From NCBI GenBank assembly GCA_023460715.1, contig JAEWPH010000001.1:1-37119 (forward strand): a stretch of 37,119 nucleotides of DNA, written 5' to 3'. The DNA is from Pseudomonadota bacterium (GTDB lineage Bacteria; Pseudomonadota; Gammaproteobacteria; Burkholderiales; Burkholderiaceae_C). Shown here piece after piece: positions 29,464 through 37,119 of this stretch. Every line of letters starts with the position of its first letter. Position 1 is the first letter of the stretch. The notes under the pieces were generated by a model that was not told the origin of the DNA, searched no databases, and worked only from the letters and a program-made list of their open reading frames with translations. Both the position numbers and the translations under genes were made by a program.

Positions 29464-30011
29464 TCTGCCTTTAGTATGCGTTCTGGGGGTACATGGTTTG
29501 TAAGCCAAACCCCGTTATCGGCTTGATAAAATTTCATGCCTCCTTTGTACATTTGGAGCGCTTCAATCTTCAAGATTGCAGGAGTTCCGTATCTCTGTCC
29601 GACGGCAAGTGCTGTTTGTACATCACTTGATAAATGTACGTGGTGGCGAGAGCCCGCAACCAACCCTTGCTGCCAGATTGAATCCAAGAAGCGTGTAGCA
29701 GTGCCGTGGTAAAGAAATTCGGGAGGCTCTTTTTCTGTGTGCTGGATGCTCACTTCTGACGTTGAGTGACCCTGTACAGCGCGGATGCGCAATCCATCAT
29801 CGGAAATGCTGAAGCGTTTTTTATCGCTGCTGCTAACGACTGCTTGGATTAGGGGGGTGTCGATGGACTGGCCGTGTTTGGCTGCGCCATCAATTAATTC
29901 ATCTATGCTTGCCCAGCCTTCGATATCTAGTTGTAAGCCTATTGCTTGGGGCTCATGTCTTAAGACATAACTGAGAAACTTGCTGGTCTCATTGAGTTTT
30001 TTGGTGTTCAT
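29460..30011 (-). CDS. kptA: RNA 2'-phosphotransferase (Tpt1/KptA family)
   Basis: KptA moves an internal RNA 2'-phosphate to NAD+, giving ADP-ribose 1",2"-cyclic phosphate. In fungi this finishes tRNA splicing. Its bacterial role is unclear, though RNA repair or RNA/ADP-ribose chemistry is suspected. ATG at 30011 gives 183 residues, the family length, aligned from its first residues with E. coli KptA. The motifs are [11 protein letters not shown] (catalytic Arg), [36 protein letters not shown], and HVHLSSD with NGVWLT. The frame is open for 126 codons upstream, but that part has no similarity. It converges on cdiI with overlapping stop codons (4 bases). Moderately AT-rich, it was probably carried in with the island. 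Confidence 0.95.
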   Translation of the reverse strand: MNTKKLNETSKFLSYVLRHEPQAIGLQLDIEGWASIDELIDGAAKHGQSIDTPLIQAVVSSSDKKRFSISDDGLRIRAVQGHSTSEVSIQHTEKEPPEFLYHGTATRFLDSIWQQGLVAGSRHHVHLSSDVQTALAVGQRYGTPAILKIEALQMYKGGMKFYQADNGVWLTNHVPPERILKAD

Positions 30012-30514
30012 GTCTTCTACAGGTGCGAATGCTGGGTGGATGGGTAAGTTTAGCCTATGGCGTGGTTTGGGCGTGCCTTTTTGACTGCGACCACGTGAGT
30101 TAGGAAGCTGGATTGACTGGTTTCTATCCTCTTGTGGCTCGCTTGAACTCAATTTAAGAAGCTCTTTTTGGGACGCCGGGTTTTTTGTCCTGCGGAGTTG
30201 GGGGAATTCTGAAGCTTTTCTACGATGACTAGATGCGCTCGGGCAAAGATCTCTAACCAAATGGTGAGCGCTTTGAGCGCGGTGGAGCGGAGAGTGCTCA
30301 GATGCCCCACAAGCCCTAGCCGACGGATGTCTGCGATAAGGCTGTCTTTCGTTGGTTTCGTTTGTTGCGCTGCTTGCGTTCGGCCCCACTGATTGTCAAA
30401 TTTCGATGGCACCTATAAAATCCGAGCACGACTGGCTTTTGGTGCACGCGACCGAGGCCTTCCGCACTTCTGGCCGCGCCACAGTAACTCGAACAGTAGC
30501 GCAAAAGGAGGGAA

Positions 30515-30583
30515 ATGAAAGAAGTGGATCTGATGCGGGGAATTGAGATTCTCTCAATCCGTCCCAGACCATCGAAAGGCTAG
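30515..30583 (+). CDS. possible 22-residue peptide or truncated gene start
   Basis: ATG at 30515 follows a perfect AAAAGGAGGG ribosome binding site and reads MKEVDLMRGIEILSIRPRPS, then KG and stop. The att-like sequence lies inside it. It may be the start of a chromosomal or element gene cut by integration. It is too short to judge by content. Confidence 0.3.
   Translation: MKEVDLMRGIEILSIRPRPSKG
30557..30571 (+). repeat. att-like partial copy of the tRNA-Phe 3' end
   Basis: ATCCGTCCCAGACCA matches the tRNA 3' end TTCCGTCCCAGGCCA (15673-15687) at 13 of 15 positions, in the same orientation. Duplicated tRNA 3' ends mark the far boundary of islands integrated by P4-type integrases. The distance (about 15 kb) and the change back to chromosomal genes after it fit. 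Confidence 0.55.
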
Positions 30584-30628
30584 GCCATTAATTAAAATAG
30601 AAAGCTTTTCAGTCTTGAATTACATTGG

Positions 30629-30652
30629 GTCGGCGATTGAATGAGCCGACCA
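30629..30652. other. inverted repeat after the att-like site
   Basis: GGTCGGC (30629-30635) is perfectly repeated inverted as GCCGACC (30646-30652), with a 10-base loop. No T run follows. Function unknown. Confidence 0.4.
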
Positions 30653-30934
30653 GGTCCATCACTCGTGCATGGCTATTAAGTTGCATTCTGCCAAGCTTAT
30701 CGGCGGCGTACTTTCATCGGTTTATAGCCCAGCCCTTTCGTTTTACTCCGGCATCCAGCGAACGTGCAGCGAGGTGTATCTGGTCAGCTAATGGCCCAAC
30801 AGTAAGTGAAGGCGTCATCGCGAGAGGCTTCGGTGTGGCTGTGTCCCTCTTTTTGACAGCGTTGGTGCTGATATAGGACGGCAGATGAGCATGCAGAATC
30901 CTCGTTGTCTCAGTATCACGTGGGCCTCGTCGCC

Positions 30935-30940
30935 TATAAT
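30935..30940 (+). promoter_or_regulatory. -10 box for the small exported protein gene
   Basis: A perfect TATAAT is followed 43 bases later by the TTG start at 30984. No clear -35 is seen. It argues against the upstream ATG at 30885 as start. Confidence 0.5.
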
Positions 30941-30983
30941 CGCCAGGCGTTGGAATGCAACGCGTTCACCACGGAGCGATGCC

Positions 30984-31409
30984 TTGCTGCGCCACGTTGC
31001 TATTGCCTGCGTTTCGTTGCTGTGTGCCGGCGCGGCCTGGAGCGATGAGTGGTTCACCGTCCACGGGTATCCCAACCAGCCCCAAGATGATCTGGTGGAG
31101 GTCAACCCTACCGCCGTCGACATGAGCGGGCAGCAGGTGGTGTCGTTGCGGGTTTCCCGTAAGAATGTGCGCACCAGCTTCCAAGGGCATCGGTACCGCT
31201 CCTACTTCGGTACGGCAGTGATCGATTGCACCGCCCGCCGCGGCTGGTATCTGGCCAACCGTTACTACCTGCAGCCGATGTGGGGCGGACCGATGACGGC
31301 CGAGGAGTCTTTCCGCCCCGGCGAGGCCCCCGTGGCCTTCAAGGACATGCCCGGCGATGCCGCCCGCAAGATCGTGCAGGCGGCCTGCAGCCGGAAGGCG
31401 CGCTCCTGA
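30984..31409 (+). CDS. small exported protein, possibly surface-adhesin E-like
   Basis: I choose TTG at 30984 as start. It has CGGAG 7 bases upstream, lies downstream of a TATAAT box, and directly gives a clean signal peptide (LLRHVAIACVSLLCAGAAWS, cut near SDEW). The product has 141 residues. An in-frame ATG at 30885 would add 33 residues that spoil the signal peptide. The mature part has VEVNPTAVD, VSLRVSRKN, YRSYFGTAVIDCTARRGWYL and a final AACSRK, leaving two cysteines that could form a disulfide. The pattern of conserved S/T, then C, then R..Y resembles the surface-adhesin protein E family. That match is from memory and moderate. It is convergent with the next gene, 12 bases apart. Confidence 0.65.
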   Translation: MLRHVAIACVSLLCAGAAWSDEWFTVHGYPNQPQDDLVEVNPTAVDMSGQQVVSLRVSRKNVRTSFQGHRYRSYFGTAVIDCTARRGWYLANRYYLQPMWGGPMTAEESFRPGEAPVAFKDMPGDAARKIVQAACSRKARS

Positions 31410-31421
31410 GGCGACCGTCGC

Positions 31422-33584
31422 TCAGAACAGGTTGAACCGCCAAGCCGCGTAGGCCAGGCCCGCCAGCACCACGGCGCCAAGGGCCAGCGCCCACGCGCCG
31501 CCGTGCGACTCCGCAAAGGGGTCGTCCAGCATGCGGCGTGCGTTGGGCGGCACGTGCGCCGTTTGTGAGAGCGAACTGCCCAGCCGGGTGTTGATCCGCA
31601 TGCGCCCGTTGATTGCCCAGCCGCTGGCGTCCAGGATCGGGCCCAGGCTGCGCTGGCGCAGCTTGAGCCACGCGATCAGCATGCTGGGGCCCGAGATGGC
31701 GAGCACGATACCCAACAGCGCCAGCGGAATCCATGGCCCCATGTCCACGAACTTGGCGAACACGCCGACCAGCACGGCGCTGATGCTGCCCAGCGCCACG
31801 CCGATGGCGGCCACGGTGCCCACGTCCGTGCGTCGGGGCGTCTCGGGGGCCGGAGCGGCTGCCGCGGCCGGGGCGTTCAGGTTCGTGTTGGCCAGGGTGG
31901 TGGCCGTGCTGCCCAGGGACTTCTCCACGCGCGAGTCGCTGGCCGCCGCGCGCTTGGCCACCTGCTCTTCGATCATGCGCAGGAACTTCTTGTAGGGCGA
32001 GAAGAAGGCCTGCGCGATGCTGGTGGGGTTCTCGATCAGCTTGGTGATGGTCGCATCCCAATCCCTGCCCTTGCGGTCGTAGAACACGCCATTGCGGCCG
32101 ATGAACAGAAAGTCGACATCGCCGGCGGTGAAGGCCGCAACGATGGATTGCTTCTGCACCCCCTTCTTCGGATCGGTGCGCACGCAGTCGCAGTACGCCA
32201 GATAGGTCTTGGCCAGCCCCGCCAGCTTGGCATGCTTGGCGGCGTCGGCCACCTGCACGGTGAGGTCGCAGCTGCGGGCATCCAGGTACAGCGTGCCGGC
32301 CTGGAACACTGCGCCTTCGCGCTGGTAGAACGCCGAGAACGACACGAAGTTGTTCAGCAGCCGCAGCAGGTCACGCTTGAAGCGCAGCAGCCGCTCCAGC
32401 GCCAGCGTGTGGTCGTTGTGGGTTTTCTCGGCCTCGTCCTGGTCGATGAGCGCCATCACGCGCTGCTCGGCGTCGCCGTGCAGCACTTCGGCGAACGCCT
32501 TGTCGCCCTCGATGGCTGCCAGCGGTGTGGCGGGCTTGTCCGCCAGCCACTGCTGTGCCGGCCCCAGGGCCCCCTGCAGCTGTTGCCACTCCGCTTCGTT
32601 CAGCGTGTCCTTGCCGTCGCCCAGCAGCGGTGCCACGGCCTTGTGCTGGAACGTTGCCAGGGCCTTCGCCCAGGCGGGATTCACGCCGCGCAGCAGCGGC
32701 AGGCTGGTCGTGGGGCCGATCGGCGACACAGGGGCGACGGGCAGGGCCGCCATGGCTTTGGACGACAGCGCCAGGTCGCCTTCGGCCATGGCGGCATATT
32801 CTTCTTTCGACGGATTGAGCGCAGACGCTGCCCGCAGGTCGTAGGCCGCCAGACGGGCGCGCGCGAAGAAGTCATCGATCTTGCTGCGCACGGCGTTGAG
32901 CGCCAGGGCCGCATCCACCGTGCCCTCACCCAGCGGCAGATGGGCGGTGGCGCTGCGCGCACCGTCGCTCCACTGGCGCAGCTTGCGCACCTGGGCAAAG
33001 AAGGCTTCCGCACGCTCGCGGTCCACGCCGGCGGGCTGATCGTCTACGGCCTTGGCTTCGCCCTGCAGCTGCATGATCCAGCGGATGGTCTGGCGGGCCA
33101 GCGCGTCGTCGGCCGCCGTCTCGGTGCTCACCACGCCATCGCCGTTGAAGCGCATCTCGCTCAGCACCTCGCTGCGCTGCGACACGGTGGCCAAGTCGAT
33201 GGACGTGGCGTCGGTTCGCCCGGCCAGTTCCAGGATGCGGCGCGCCTGCGCGGCAAGCGCGCGGCCCTCATCGGTATCGGCCAGCGCGTCGAGCATGAGC
33301 ACATCGGACGGCTGCGCCAGCTCCTCCGGATCGCGCACCATGCTGCAGGCCCATGCGCAGGCCGCCAGCAGTTCGGGGGGGCGGATGCGTCCGTCGTGGT
33401 CGGTGTCGATGAGGTCCAGCGTGCGGGTGTCGAACTCGATGCCGCGTGTAGGGCAGGCCAGCGCCACCCACAGTTTCTGGTCCAGCTCCGGCAGGTGCGC
33501 GATGTCGGCGCCCGTGCGGATGATGACCTGGTCCACGCCTCCTGCGCGGAAGAACTGCCATGGGTGCTGCGGTCGTGCCTGCAT
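31422..33584 (-). CDS. EF-hand-containing membrane protein of unknown function
   Basis: ATG at 33584 gives 720 residues beginning MQARPQHPWQFFRAGGVDQV. I do not know a function. A perfect EF-hand loop lies at residues 60-71 (DTDHDGRIRPPE, acidic ligands at positions 1, 3, 5 and 12), and a weaker one is near RFNGDGVVSTET. A long helical soluble region follows, with YLDARSCDLTVQVADAAKHA and DFLFIGRNGVFYDRKGRDWD. A Pro/Ala linker precedes three hydrophobic segments near the C-terminus (GTVAAIGVALGSISAVLVGV, WIPLALLGIVLAISGPSML, and GGAWALALGAVVLAGLAYAA at the very end). The soluble part is therefore anchored by its tail. Calcium binding is likely from the loop. The frame continues upstream to 34484, but that part overlaps the divergent phosphatase gene and is rejected. 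Confidence 0.75.
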   Translation of the reverse strand: MQARPQHPWQFFRAGGVDQVIIRTGADIAHLPELDQKLWVALACPTRGIEFDTRTLDLIDTDHDGRIRPPELLAACAWACSMVRDPEELAQPSDVLMLDALADTDEGRALAAQARRILELAGRTDATSIDLATVSQRSEVLSEMRFNGDGVVSTETAADDALARQTIRWIMQLQGEAKAVDDQPAGVDRERAEAFFAQVRKLRQWSDGARSATAHLPLGEGTVDAALALNAVRSKIDDFFARARLAAYDLRAASALNPSKEEYAAMAEGDLALSSKAMAALPVAPVSPIGPTTSLPLLRGVNPAWAKALATFQHKAVAPLLGDGKDTLNEAEWQQLQGALGPAQQWLADKPATPLAAIEGDKAFAEVLHGDAEQRVMALIDQDEAEKTHNDHTLALERLLRFKRDLLRLLNNFVSFSAFYQREGAVFQAGTLYLDARSCDLTVQVADAAKHAKLAGLAKTYLAYCDCVRTDPKKGVQKQSIVAAFTAGDVDFLFIGRNGVFYDRKGRDWDATITKLIENPTSIAQAFFSPYKKFLRMIEEQVAKRAAASDSRVEKSLGSTATTLANTNLNAPAAAAAPAPETPRRTDVGTVAAIGVALGSISAVLVGVFAKFVDMGPWIPLALLGIVLAISGPSMLIAWLKLRQRSLGPILDASGWAINGRMRINTRLGSSLSQTAHVPPNARRMLDDPFAESHGGAWALALGAVVLAGLAYAAWRFNLF

Positions 33585-33681
33585 CTGCGTGTGTACCTTG
33601 GAAAATGGGTTGGGAAGACCGTATTGGAACCCAGGCGCAGGCCCTGTAGGGCGATGGCGCAAATGCGGTTGCGCAGGTGAC

Positions 33682-33716
33682 TTCGCCCTGCCATGCGCTT
33701 GGGCTACAGTGCCCGC
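33682..33716 (+). promoter_or_regulatory. possible promoter placing the phosphatase start at +1
   Basis: TACAGT (33705-33710) resembles a -10 box, and TTCGCC (33682-33687) is a weak -35 at 17 bases. Transcription would start about at the A of the ATG at 33717. No ribosome binding site precedes this ATG, which would fit a leaderless message. Confidence 0.4.
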
Positions 33717-34469
33717 ATGGATGCATTCACCCGTTCGCTCAAGCTGTCCGGAGCCAGCAATTTCCGCGACCTCGGAGGTTATGTGGGGCTCGATGGCCGG
33801 CCGGTGCGTTGGCGCCGTATCTTCCGTTCCGACCATCTGGCTGCGCTCACGCCGCAAGACACCGCACTGCTTGCGAGCCTGCAGCTCTCGCGGGCCTTCG
33901 ATTTCCGCGGCGCTGCCGAGCGCACCGCACTCGCGTACACCTTGCCCGATGTGGCCTACCACGCGCTGTCCATCGAGCCCACCGTTGTGCAACGGGCCAA
34001 GGACATGGCCCTGGCCGGCCAGCAGATCAGCGCAGCGATTGCCGTGGAGCTCATGCAGGACACGTACCGCGCCTTCGTCAACGACAACACCGAGCAGTTC
34101 GCCACGCTGTTCGCGCACCTGCTCGCCGACGACGCTCCGCTGGTGTTCCATTGCACGGCCGGCAAGGACCGCACCGGTTTCGCGGCGGCCCTCATCCTGT
34201 CCGCGCTGGGGGTCCCGCGCGATGTCGTCATGCAGGACTACCTGCTCACCAATACCCTGTACCTGCGCCCCGCCGGGTTGGCGGCCCATACCCCGGAAGA
34301 GGTGCTGAACGTGCTGTGGCGCGTGCAGGAGGAATTTCTGGAGGCGGCACTGCACGCCGTCGACCACGACCATGGCGGCATGCAGCGCTACCTCGCCGAG
34401 CGGCTGCGCGTGGGCCCGGCCGAGCTGCGGCGCCTGGCTGCGCTGTACCTGCAGCCCGTTGCGGGCTGA
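33717..34469 (+). CDS. tyrosine-protein phosphatase (MptpB-like family)
   Basis: This is a predicted protein-tyrosine or dual-specificity/lipid phosphatase. ATG at 33717 gives 250 residues; an ATG 8 codons earlier is possible. The family's N-terminal motif SGASNFRDLGGY is followed by RRIFRSDHLAALT and AFDFRGAAER. The P-loop is HCTAGKDRTG with nucleophile Cys146 and Arg152, where the AGKDRT form is typical of the MptpB/atypical bacterial group. Asp149 in the P-loop serves in phosphoinositide-type activity in relatives. No signal peptide is seen, so it is cytoplasmic. It is divergent from the EF-hand gene and ends before a two-way terminator shared with the HU gene. Its substrate is unknown. 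Confidence 0.9.
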   Translation: MDAFTRSLKLSGASNFRDLGGYVGLDGRPVRWRRIFRSDHLAALTPQDTALLASLQLSRAFDFRGAAERTALAYTLPDVAYHALSIEPTVVQRAKDMALAGQQISAAIAVELMQDTYRAFVNDNTEQFATLFAHLLADDAPLVFHCTAGKDRTGFAAALILSALGVPRDVVMQDYLLTNTLYLRPAGLAAHTPEEVLNVLWRVQEEFLEAALHAVDHDHGGMQRYLAERLRVGPAELRRLAALYLQPVAG

Positions 34470-34485
34470 TGCCCGTGGCCGCATG

Positions 34486-34514
34486 AAAAAAGCCGGCGCA
34501 AGGCCGGCTTTTTT
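34486..34514. terminator. bidirectional terminator between phosphatase and HU genes
   Basis: AAAAAAGCCGGC (34486-34497) pairs perfectly with GCCGGCTTTTTT (34503-34514) around a 5-base loop. It serves the phosphatase gene on the plus strand and the HU-like gene on the minus strand. Confidence 0.93.
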
Positions 34515-34553
34515 CTTCGCGGTGTGCGCGGCGGCCTTGCAGGCCGCAACCCA

Positions 34554-35048
34554 TCAGACCGTGGCGTCCTTCAGCTTCTTCAGCGCGCGGGTCTTGATCT
34601 TGACCGATGCGGGCTTGGCGGGGAACCAGCGCTCTTCGCCCGTGAACGGGTCCTTGCCGAAGCGCTTCTTCTTGGCGGGGATCTGCTGCAGGCCGATCTT
34701 CAGCAGGCCAGGCAGCGTGAATTCGCCGGAGCCCTTCTTGTGCACGGAAGCCAGGATGGCCGATTCCAGTGCGGCCAGCACTGCCTTGGCCACCTTGGGT
34801 TCCACGGAGGCTTGTTGGGCCAGGTGGGCGACCAGGGTGGTCTTGTTGAAGGTGTCCTTCAGGGGCTTCAGGGCTGCGGGTGCGGCCTTGGCAGCGGGGG
34901 CGGCCGCCTTCTTGGCTGCGGGAGCAGCGGCCTTCTTTGCAGGAGCGGCCTTCTTGGCGGCCGGAGCGGCGGCCTTCTTGGCTACGGGTGCAGCCTTGAC
35001 GGATGCGGCCTTCTTTGCGGGTGCAGCGGTTTTCTTTGCAGTTGCCAT
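34554..35048 (-). CDS. HU-family DNA-binding protein with histone H1-like tail
   Basis: This is a nucleoid protein made of two parts, 164 residues in all from ATG at 35048. Residues 1-60 are a low-complexity Lys/Ala/Pro tail built from PAKKAA-type repeats, like the C-terminal tail of eukaryotic histone H1. Residues about 61-160 form an HU/IHF domain: [31 protein letters not shown], the beta arm [20 protein letters not shown], and [14 protein letters not shown] near the end. Ordinary HU has about 90 residues and no tail. Related two-part proteins are known in Betaproteobacteria. The tail should increase non-specific DNA compaction. The repeats can expand or shrink, so tail length is likely to vary among strains. 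Confidence 0.92.
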   Translation of the reverse strand: MATAKKTAAPAKKAASVKAAPVAKKAAAPAAKKAAPAKKAAAPAAKKAAAPAAKAAPAALKPLKDTFNKTTLVAHLAQQASVEPKVAKAVLAALESAILASVHKKGSGEFTLPGLLKIGLQQIPAKKKRFGKDPFTGEERWFPAKPASVKIKTRALKKLKDATV

Positions 35049-35377
35049 GGTGTTGGTATCTCTTTAGGAATGTGGAACACGCCAGCGGTGCTGGTCGGCG
35101 GATTCTAGGTGTGTTTGTCTTTGCCAGTACATGGGGCAGGCGCAAATGGTTGCAGAAAACCCCGTGGAAACAGCCCATTCGGGCGGTTGGCGCGCTGGCG
35201 CACGCGTCCGCAGGGCCTGCGCAGCGCTCTTCGCACGACACCCGGGCAGGGCCGGATGCGCCGGCGCGTCATGCGCTTCAGAATGGTCCGCAGCGCGCAG
35301 GCGCCCGCCGCGGTCGCTGCTCATGCGCAGCACGGCCGGCGCGCGCGGCCCCGCATCCTTTCACGGAGACCTTGCAC
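35049..35377. other. spacer between the HU-like and hydratase genes
   Basis: This 329-base divergent spacer must hold both promoters. On the minus strand a TAGAAT (35102-35107) is a fair -10 for the HU-like gene. I see no clear promoter for the hydratase. The rest is GC-rich with open frames that resemble nothing. Confidence 0.4.
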
Positions 35378-36193
35378 ATGCAGACACCGCCGCCAGCGCC
35401 GGACTACGGTCGCTACGCCACCTTGCACATCACCCGGCGCGGCGCGCAGGGCCATGTGCTCGATATCCAGTTGAAGGCCCTCAACGGCAAGCTGCCGACC
35501 GCCGGGCACGACGGCCACCGCGAGCTGGCGGCCATCTGGCGCGACGTGGCCGACGACGACAGCGTGCGCTGCGCCGTGCTGCGCGGCGACGGCGCGGGTT
35601 TCTCGGGCGGCGGCGACCTGGCCATGGTGCAGGACATGACGCAGGACGACGCCGTGCGCCGCCGCATCTGGAAAGAAGCGCGCGAGCTGGTGTACCAGCT
35701 GATCAACTGCGACAAGCCCATCGTCTCGGCCATGCACGGGCCTGCGGTGGGCGCGGGCCTCGTCGCCGGCTTGCTGGCGGACATCTCCATCGCGGCGCGC
35801 AGCGCCAAGATCGTCGACGGCCACACGCGCCTGGGCGTGGCGGCGGGCGACCATGCCGCTATTGTGTGGCCGCTGCTGTGCGGCATGGCCAAGGCCAAGT
35901 ACCACCTGTTGCTGTGCGAGCCGCTCAGCGGCGAAGAGGCCGAGCGCATCGGCCTGGTGTCGCTAGCCGTGCCGGACGAAGAGCTGCTGCCCCGCGCCTA
36001 CGCGGTGGCCGACCGGCTGGCGGCCGGCGCGCAGACGGCCATCCGCTGGACCAAGTACGCGCTCAACAACTGGCTGCGCCAGGCCGGGCCCACTTTCGAT
36101 GCCTCGCTGGCGCTGGAGTTCATGGGCTTTGCGGGCGACGAGGCGCGCGAAGGCGTGGCGGCGCTGCGCGAGAAGCGCCCGCCCCGGTTCTGA
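35378..36193 (+). CDS. enoyl-CoA hydratase/isomerase family protein
   Basis: This is a crotonase-superfamily enzyme acting on an acyl-CoA thioester. ATG at 35378 with ACGGAGAC upstream gives 271 residues, the family length; the frame is open further upstream but lacks similarity. The crotonase fold motifs are [19 protein letters not shown] (first oxyanion-hole strand), [20 protein letters not shown] (second oxyanion-hole Gly) and [19 protein letters not shown]. It ends in the C-terminal helices. The usual catalytic Glu pair of true hydratases is not obvious: Gly-Asp-His (GDHAA) stands where many have a Glu, so hydration, isomerisation or another activity cannot be settled. It lies 105 bases before phaM, possibly in one unit with it. 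A role in fatty-acid or polyhydroxyalkanoate metabolism is inference. Confidence 0.85.
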   Translation: MQTPPPAPDYGRYATLHITRRGAQGHVLDIQLKALNGKLPTAGHDGHRELAAIWRDVADDDSVRCAVLRGDGAGFSGGGDLAMVQDMTQDDAVRRRIWKEARELVYQLINCDKPIVSAMHGPAVGAGLVAGLLADISIAARSAKIVDGHTRLGVAAGDHAAIVWPLLCGMAKAKYHLLLCEPLSGEEAERIGLVSLAVPDEELLPRAYAVADRLAAGAQTAIRWTKYALNNWLRQAGPTFDASLALEFMGFAGDEAREGVAALREKRPPRF

Positions 36194-36298
36194 GCGCTGA
36201 CGCCAGGACGCCACCTTCTCCGACGGGCGCGCGGGCCTTGCGCGCAGCGCTTGGCGTTAAGCTGTGCGGACCCGTTGTCCACCTTGCCAGGAGCAGCC

Positions 36299-37119
36299 AT
36301 GAGCGACACCTCTCCCTTCGGTTTCGGGCGCTTCGTCCCCGGATTCGACTTCCTGCAGAACCTTGCCAAAGGCTCCGCCGCCGGCATGCCCTCGATGTCC
36401 CACTGGGTGGCGCCCACGGTCAGCGTGGAGGAGCTGGAAAAACGCATCGAGGAACTCAAGGCCGTGCAGTTCTGGCTGGAGCAGAACAGCCGCGCGCTTG
36501 CGGCGACCATCCAGGCGCTGGAAGTGCAGAAGATGACGCTGGCCACGCTCAAAGGCATGAACGTGGCCATGGGCGACCTGGCGGGAGCTTTCGCAGGCAA
36601 AGGTGCGGAGGCGTTTGCCCCTCCGCCCGCGGCGGCACCCACAGATCCTCGGCCAGCGCAGCCTGCGCAGGGCCACGGCGATGGCACCGATGAAGACGCC
36701 GACCGCATTCCGCCGGAGGACGTCGACGCTGACGCGGAAGGCCGCGCCACCCCCGGCGGCGTCGATCCCCTGCAGTGGTGGACCGCGCTGGGCACGCAGT
36801 TCCAGCAGATCGCCGCCAGCGCCCTCAAGGACGCTACGGCCCACCCGTCGGCGCTCGACGCCACGCGCGACATGGCCGCGCAGGCCCTCAAGACTGCGAC
36901 CGGCATGGCCTCGCAGTTTGCCGCCCAGGGCGCTCAAGGCATGCAGGACATGCAGGACGCCACCCGCCGCGCCGCGCAGGCCGCAGGAGCCGCTGGATCG
37001 AAGCCGGCCGCCGCCCCCAGCAAGAAGAAACCCGCGCGCAAGGCGCCCAACCAGGGCACCGCCAGCCGGCGTACGGCCGCTGCGGCGCCGGCCGCGCCCC
37101 GCGCCCGCAAGGCCGGCAC
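36299..37119 (+). CDS. phaM: PhaM-like polyhydroxyalkanoate granule protein (3' end outside window)
   Basis: PhaM activates the polyhydroxybutyrate synthase and tethers granules to the nucleoid. ATG at 36299, with CAGGAG upstream, opens a frame that runs to the window end (273 codons seen). The N-terminus [20 protein letters not shown] and the following [20 protein letters not shown] coiled region are the family's hallmarks. The middle is acidic and low in complexity, followed by [20 protein letters not shown]. The C-terminal part seen is Lys/Ala/Pro-rich ([11 protein letters not shown]), the DNA-binding tail type known in PhaM. The tail resembles that of the HU-like protein encoded 1.3 kb upstream. 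No truncation inside the window; only the end is cut off. Confidence 0.88.
   Translation, partial: MSDTSPFGFGRFVPGFDFLQNLAKGSAAGMPSMSHWVAPTVSVEELEKRIEELKAVQFWLEQNSRALAATIQALEVQKMTLATLKGMNVAMGDLAGAFAGKGAEAFAPPPAAAPTDPRPAQPAQGHGDGTDEDADRIPPEDVDADAEGRATPGGVDPLQWWTALGTQFQQIAASALKDATAHPSALDATRDMAAQALKTATGMASQFAAQGAQGMQDMQDATRRAAQAAGAAGSKPAAAPSKKKPARKAPNQGTASRRTAAAAPAAPRARKAG

Larger units (their letters stand above)
30012..30983. other. gene-poor right end of the island
   Basis: Nearly 1 kb lies between kptA and the next convincing gene. Reverse-strand frames at 30149-30412 and 30316-30504 resemble nothing I know. It contains a tiny ORF with a strong ribosome binding site (30515-30583), an att-like sequence (30557-30571), an inverted repeat (30629-30652) and a -10 box (30935-30940). 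Otherwise it looks like decayed sequence. Confidence 0.5.

Noticed and set aside
30012..30389. 126-codon N-terminal extension of kptA
   Set aside because: KptA family similarity begins exactly at the ATG at 30011. The extension is low-complexity and lacks similarity.
30625..30876. 83-codon frame with a hydrophobic end
   Set aside because: It has no ribosome binding site, overlaps an inverted repeat and resembles nothing. Probably chance.
32148..33680. 510-codon plus-strand frame over the EF-hand gene
   Set aside because: It is antisense to a protein with recognisable features, and its own product is His/Gln/Arg-rich without domains.
33585..34484. Upstream continuation of the EF-hand gene frame on the minus strand
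   Set aside because: It runs antisense through the well-supported phosphatase gene, and the natural start is at 33584.
35131..36693. 520-codon plus-strand frame over the hydratase and phaM
   Set aside because: It is an Arg/Ala-rich shadow of two recognisable genes in another frame.

Overview
The window comes from a high-GC betaproteobacterium. The ribosomal and RNA polymerase proteins, the rsmB-DUF4390-ntrY-ntrX order and a PhaM-type granule protein point to Comamonadaceae, probably Acidovorax or a close relative. This assignment rests on recalled family resemblance, not on a search.

Positions 1-9736 hold the conserved rplJ-rplL-rpoB-rpoC cluster. The rplL-rpoB spacer contains a run of inverted repeats, and a strong terminator follows rpoC (9770-9809). 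Positions 9874-15546 hold a compact operon: a LemA-family protein, rsmB (16S rRNA m5C methyltransferase), an exported DUF4390 protein, and an NtrY-like sensor kinase with an NtrX-like regulator that lacks the AAA+ domain.

tRNA-Phe (15615-15690) marks the start of an accessory region that looks like a decayed tRNA-integrated island of about 15 kb. Just downstream lie a frameshifted P4-type integrase remnant (15806-15945), an unrecognised reverse-strand gene, and an AlpA-like regulator broken by a stop codon. A 13-of-15 match to the tRNA 3' end at 30557-30571 is a candidate for the far attachment site. The island cargo is a complete contact-dependent growth inhibition (CDI) locus. It comprises cdiB (outer-membrane transporter), a HlyC-type lysine acyltransferase (cdiC), a 3056-residue cdiA, and a small AT-rich cdiI immunity gene. 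The genes overlap or sit close together and are likely co-transcribed. The last ~130 codons of cdiA and cdiI share a low GC content unlike the rest of cdiA, the mark of an exchangeable toxin-immunity cassette. A kptA gene (RNA 2'-phosphotransferase) converges tail-to-tail on cdiI.

After the island, chromosomal genes resume: a small exported protein, a large EF-hand-containing membrane protein (reverse), a tyrosine phosphatase, an HU-family protein with a long Lys/Ala tail (reverse), an enoyl-CoA hydratase/isomerase, and a PhaM-like polyhydroxybutyrate granule protein cut by the window end.

The most interesting part is the island: an acyltransferase-bearing CDI system with an unassigned toxin domain, a variant pretoxin motif and an adjacent RNA-repair-type enzyme. 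The overall class of system is known. The specific toxin/immunity pair and the kptA link are the parts that may be undescribed.
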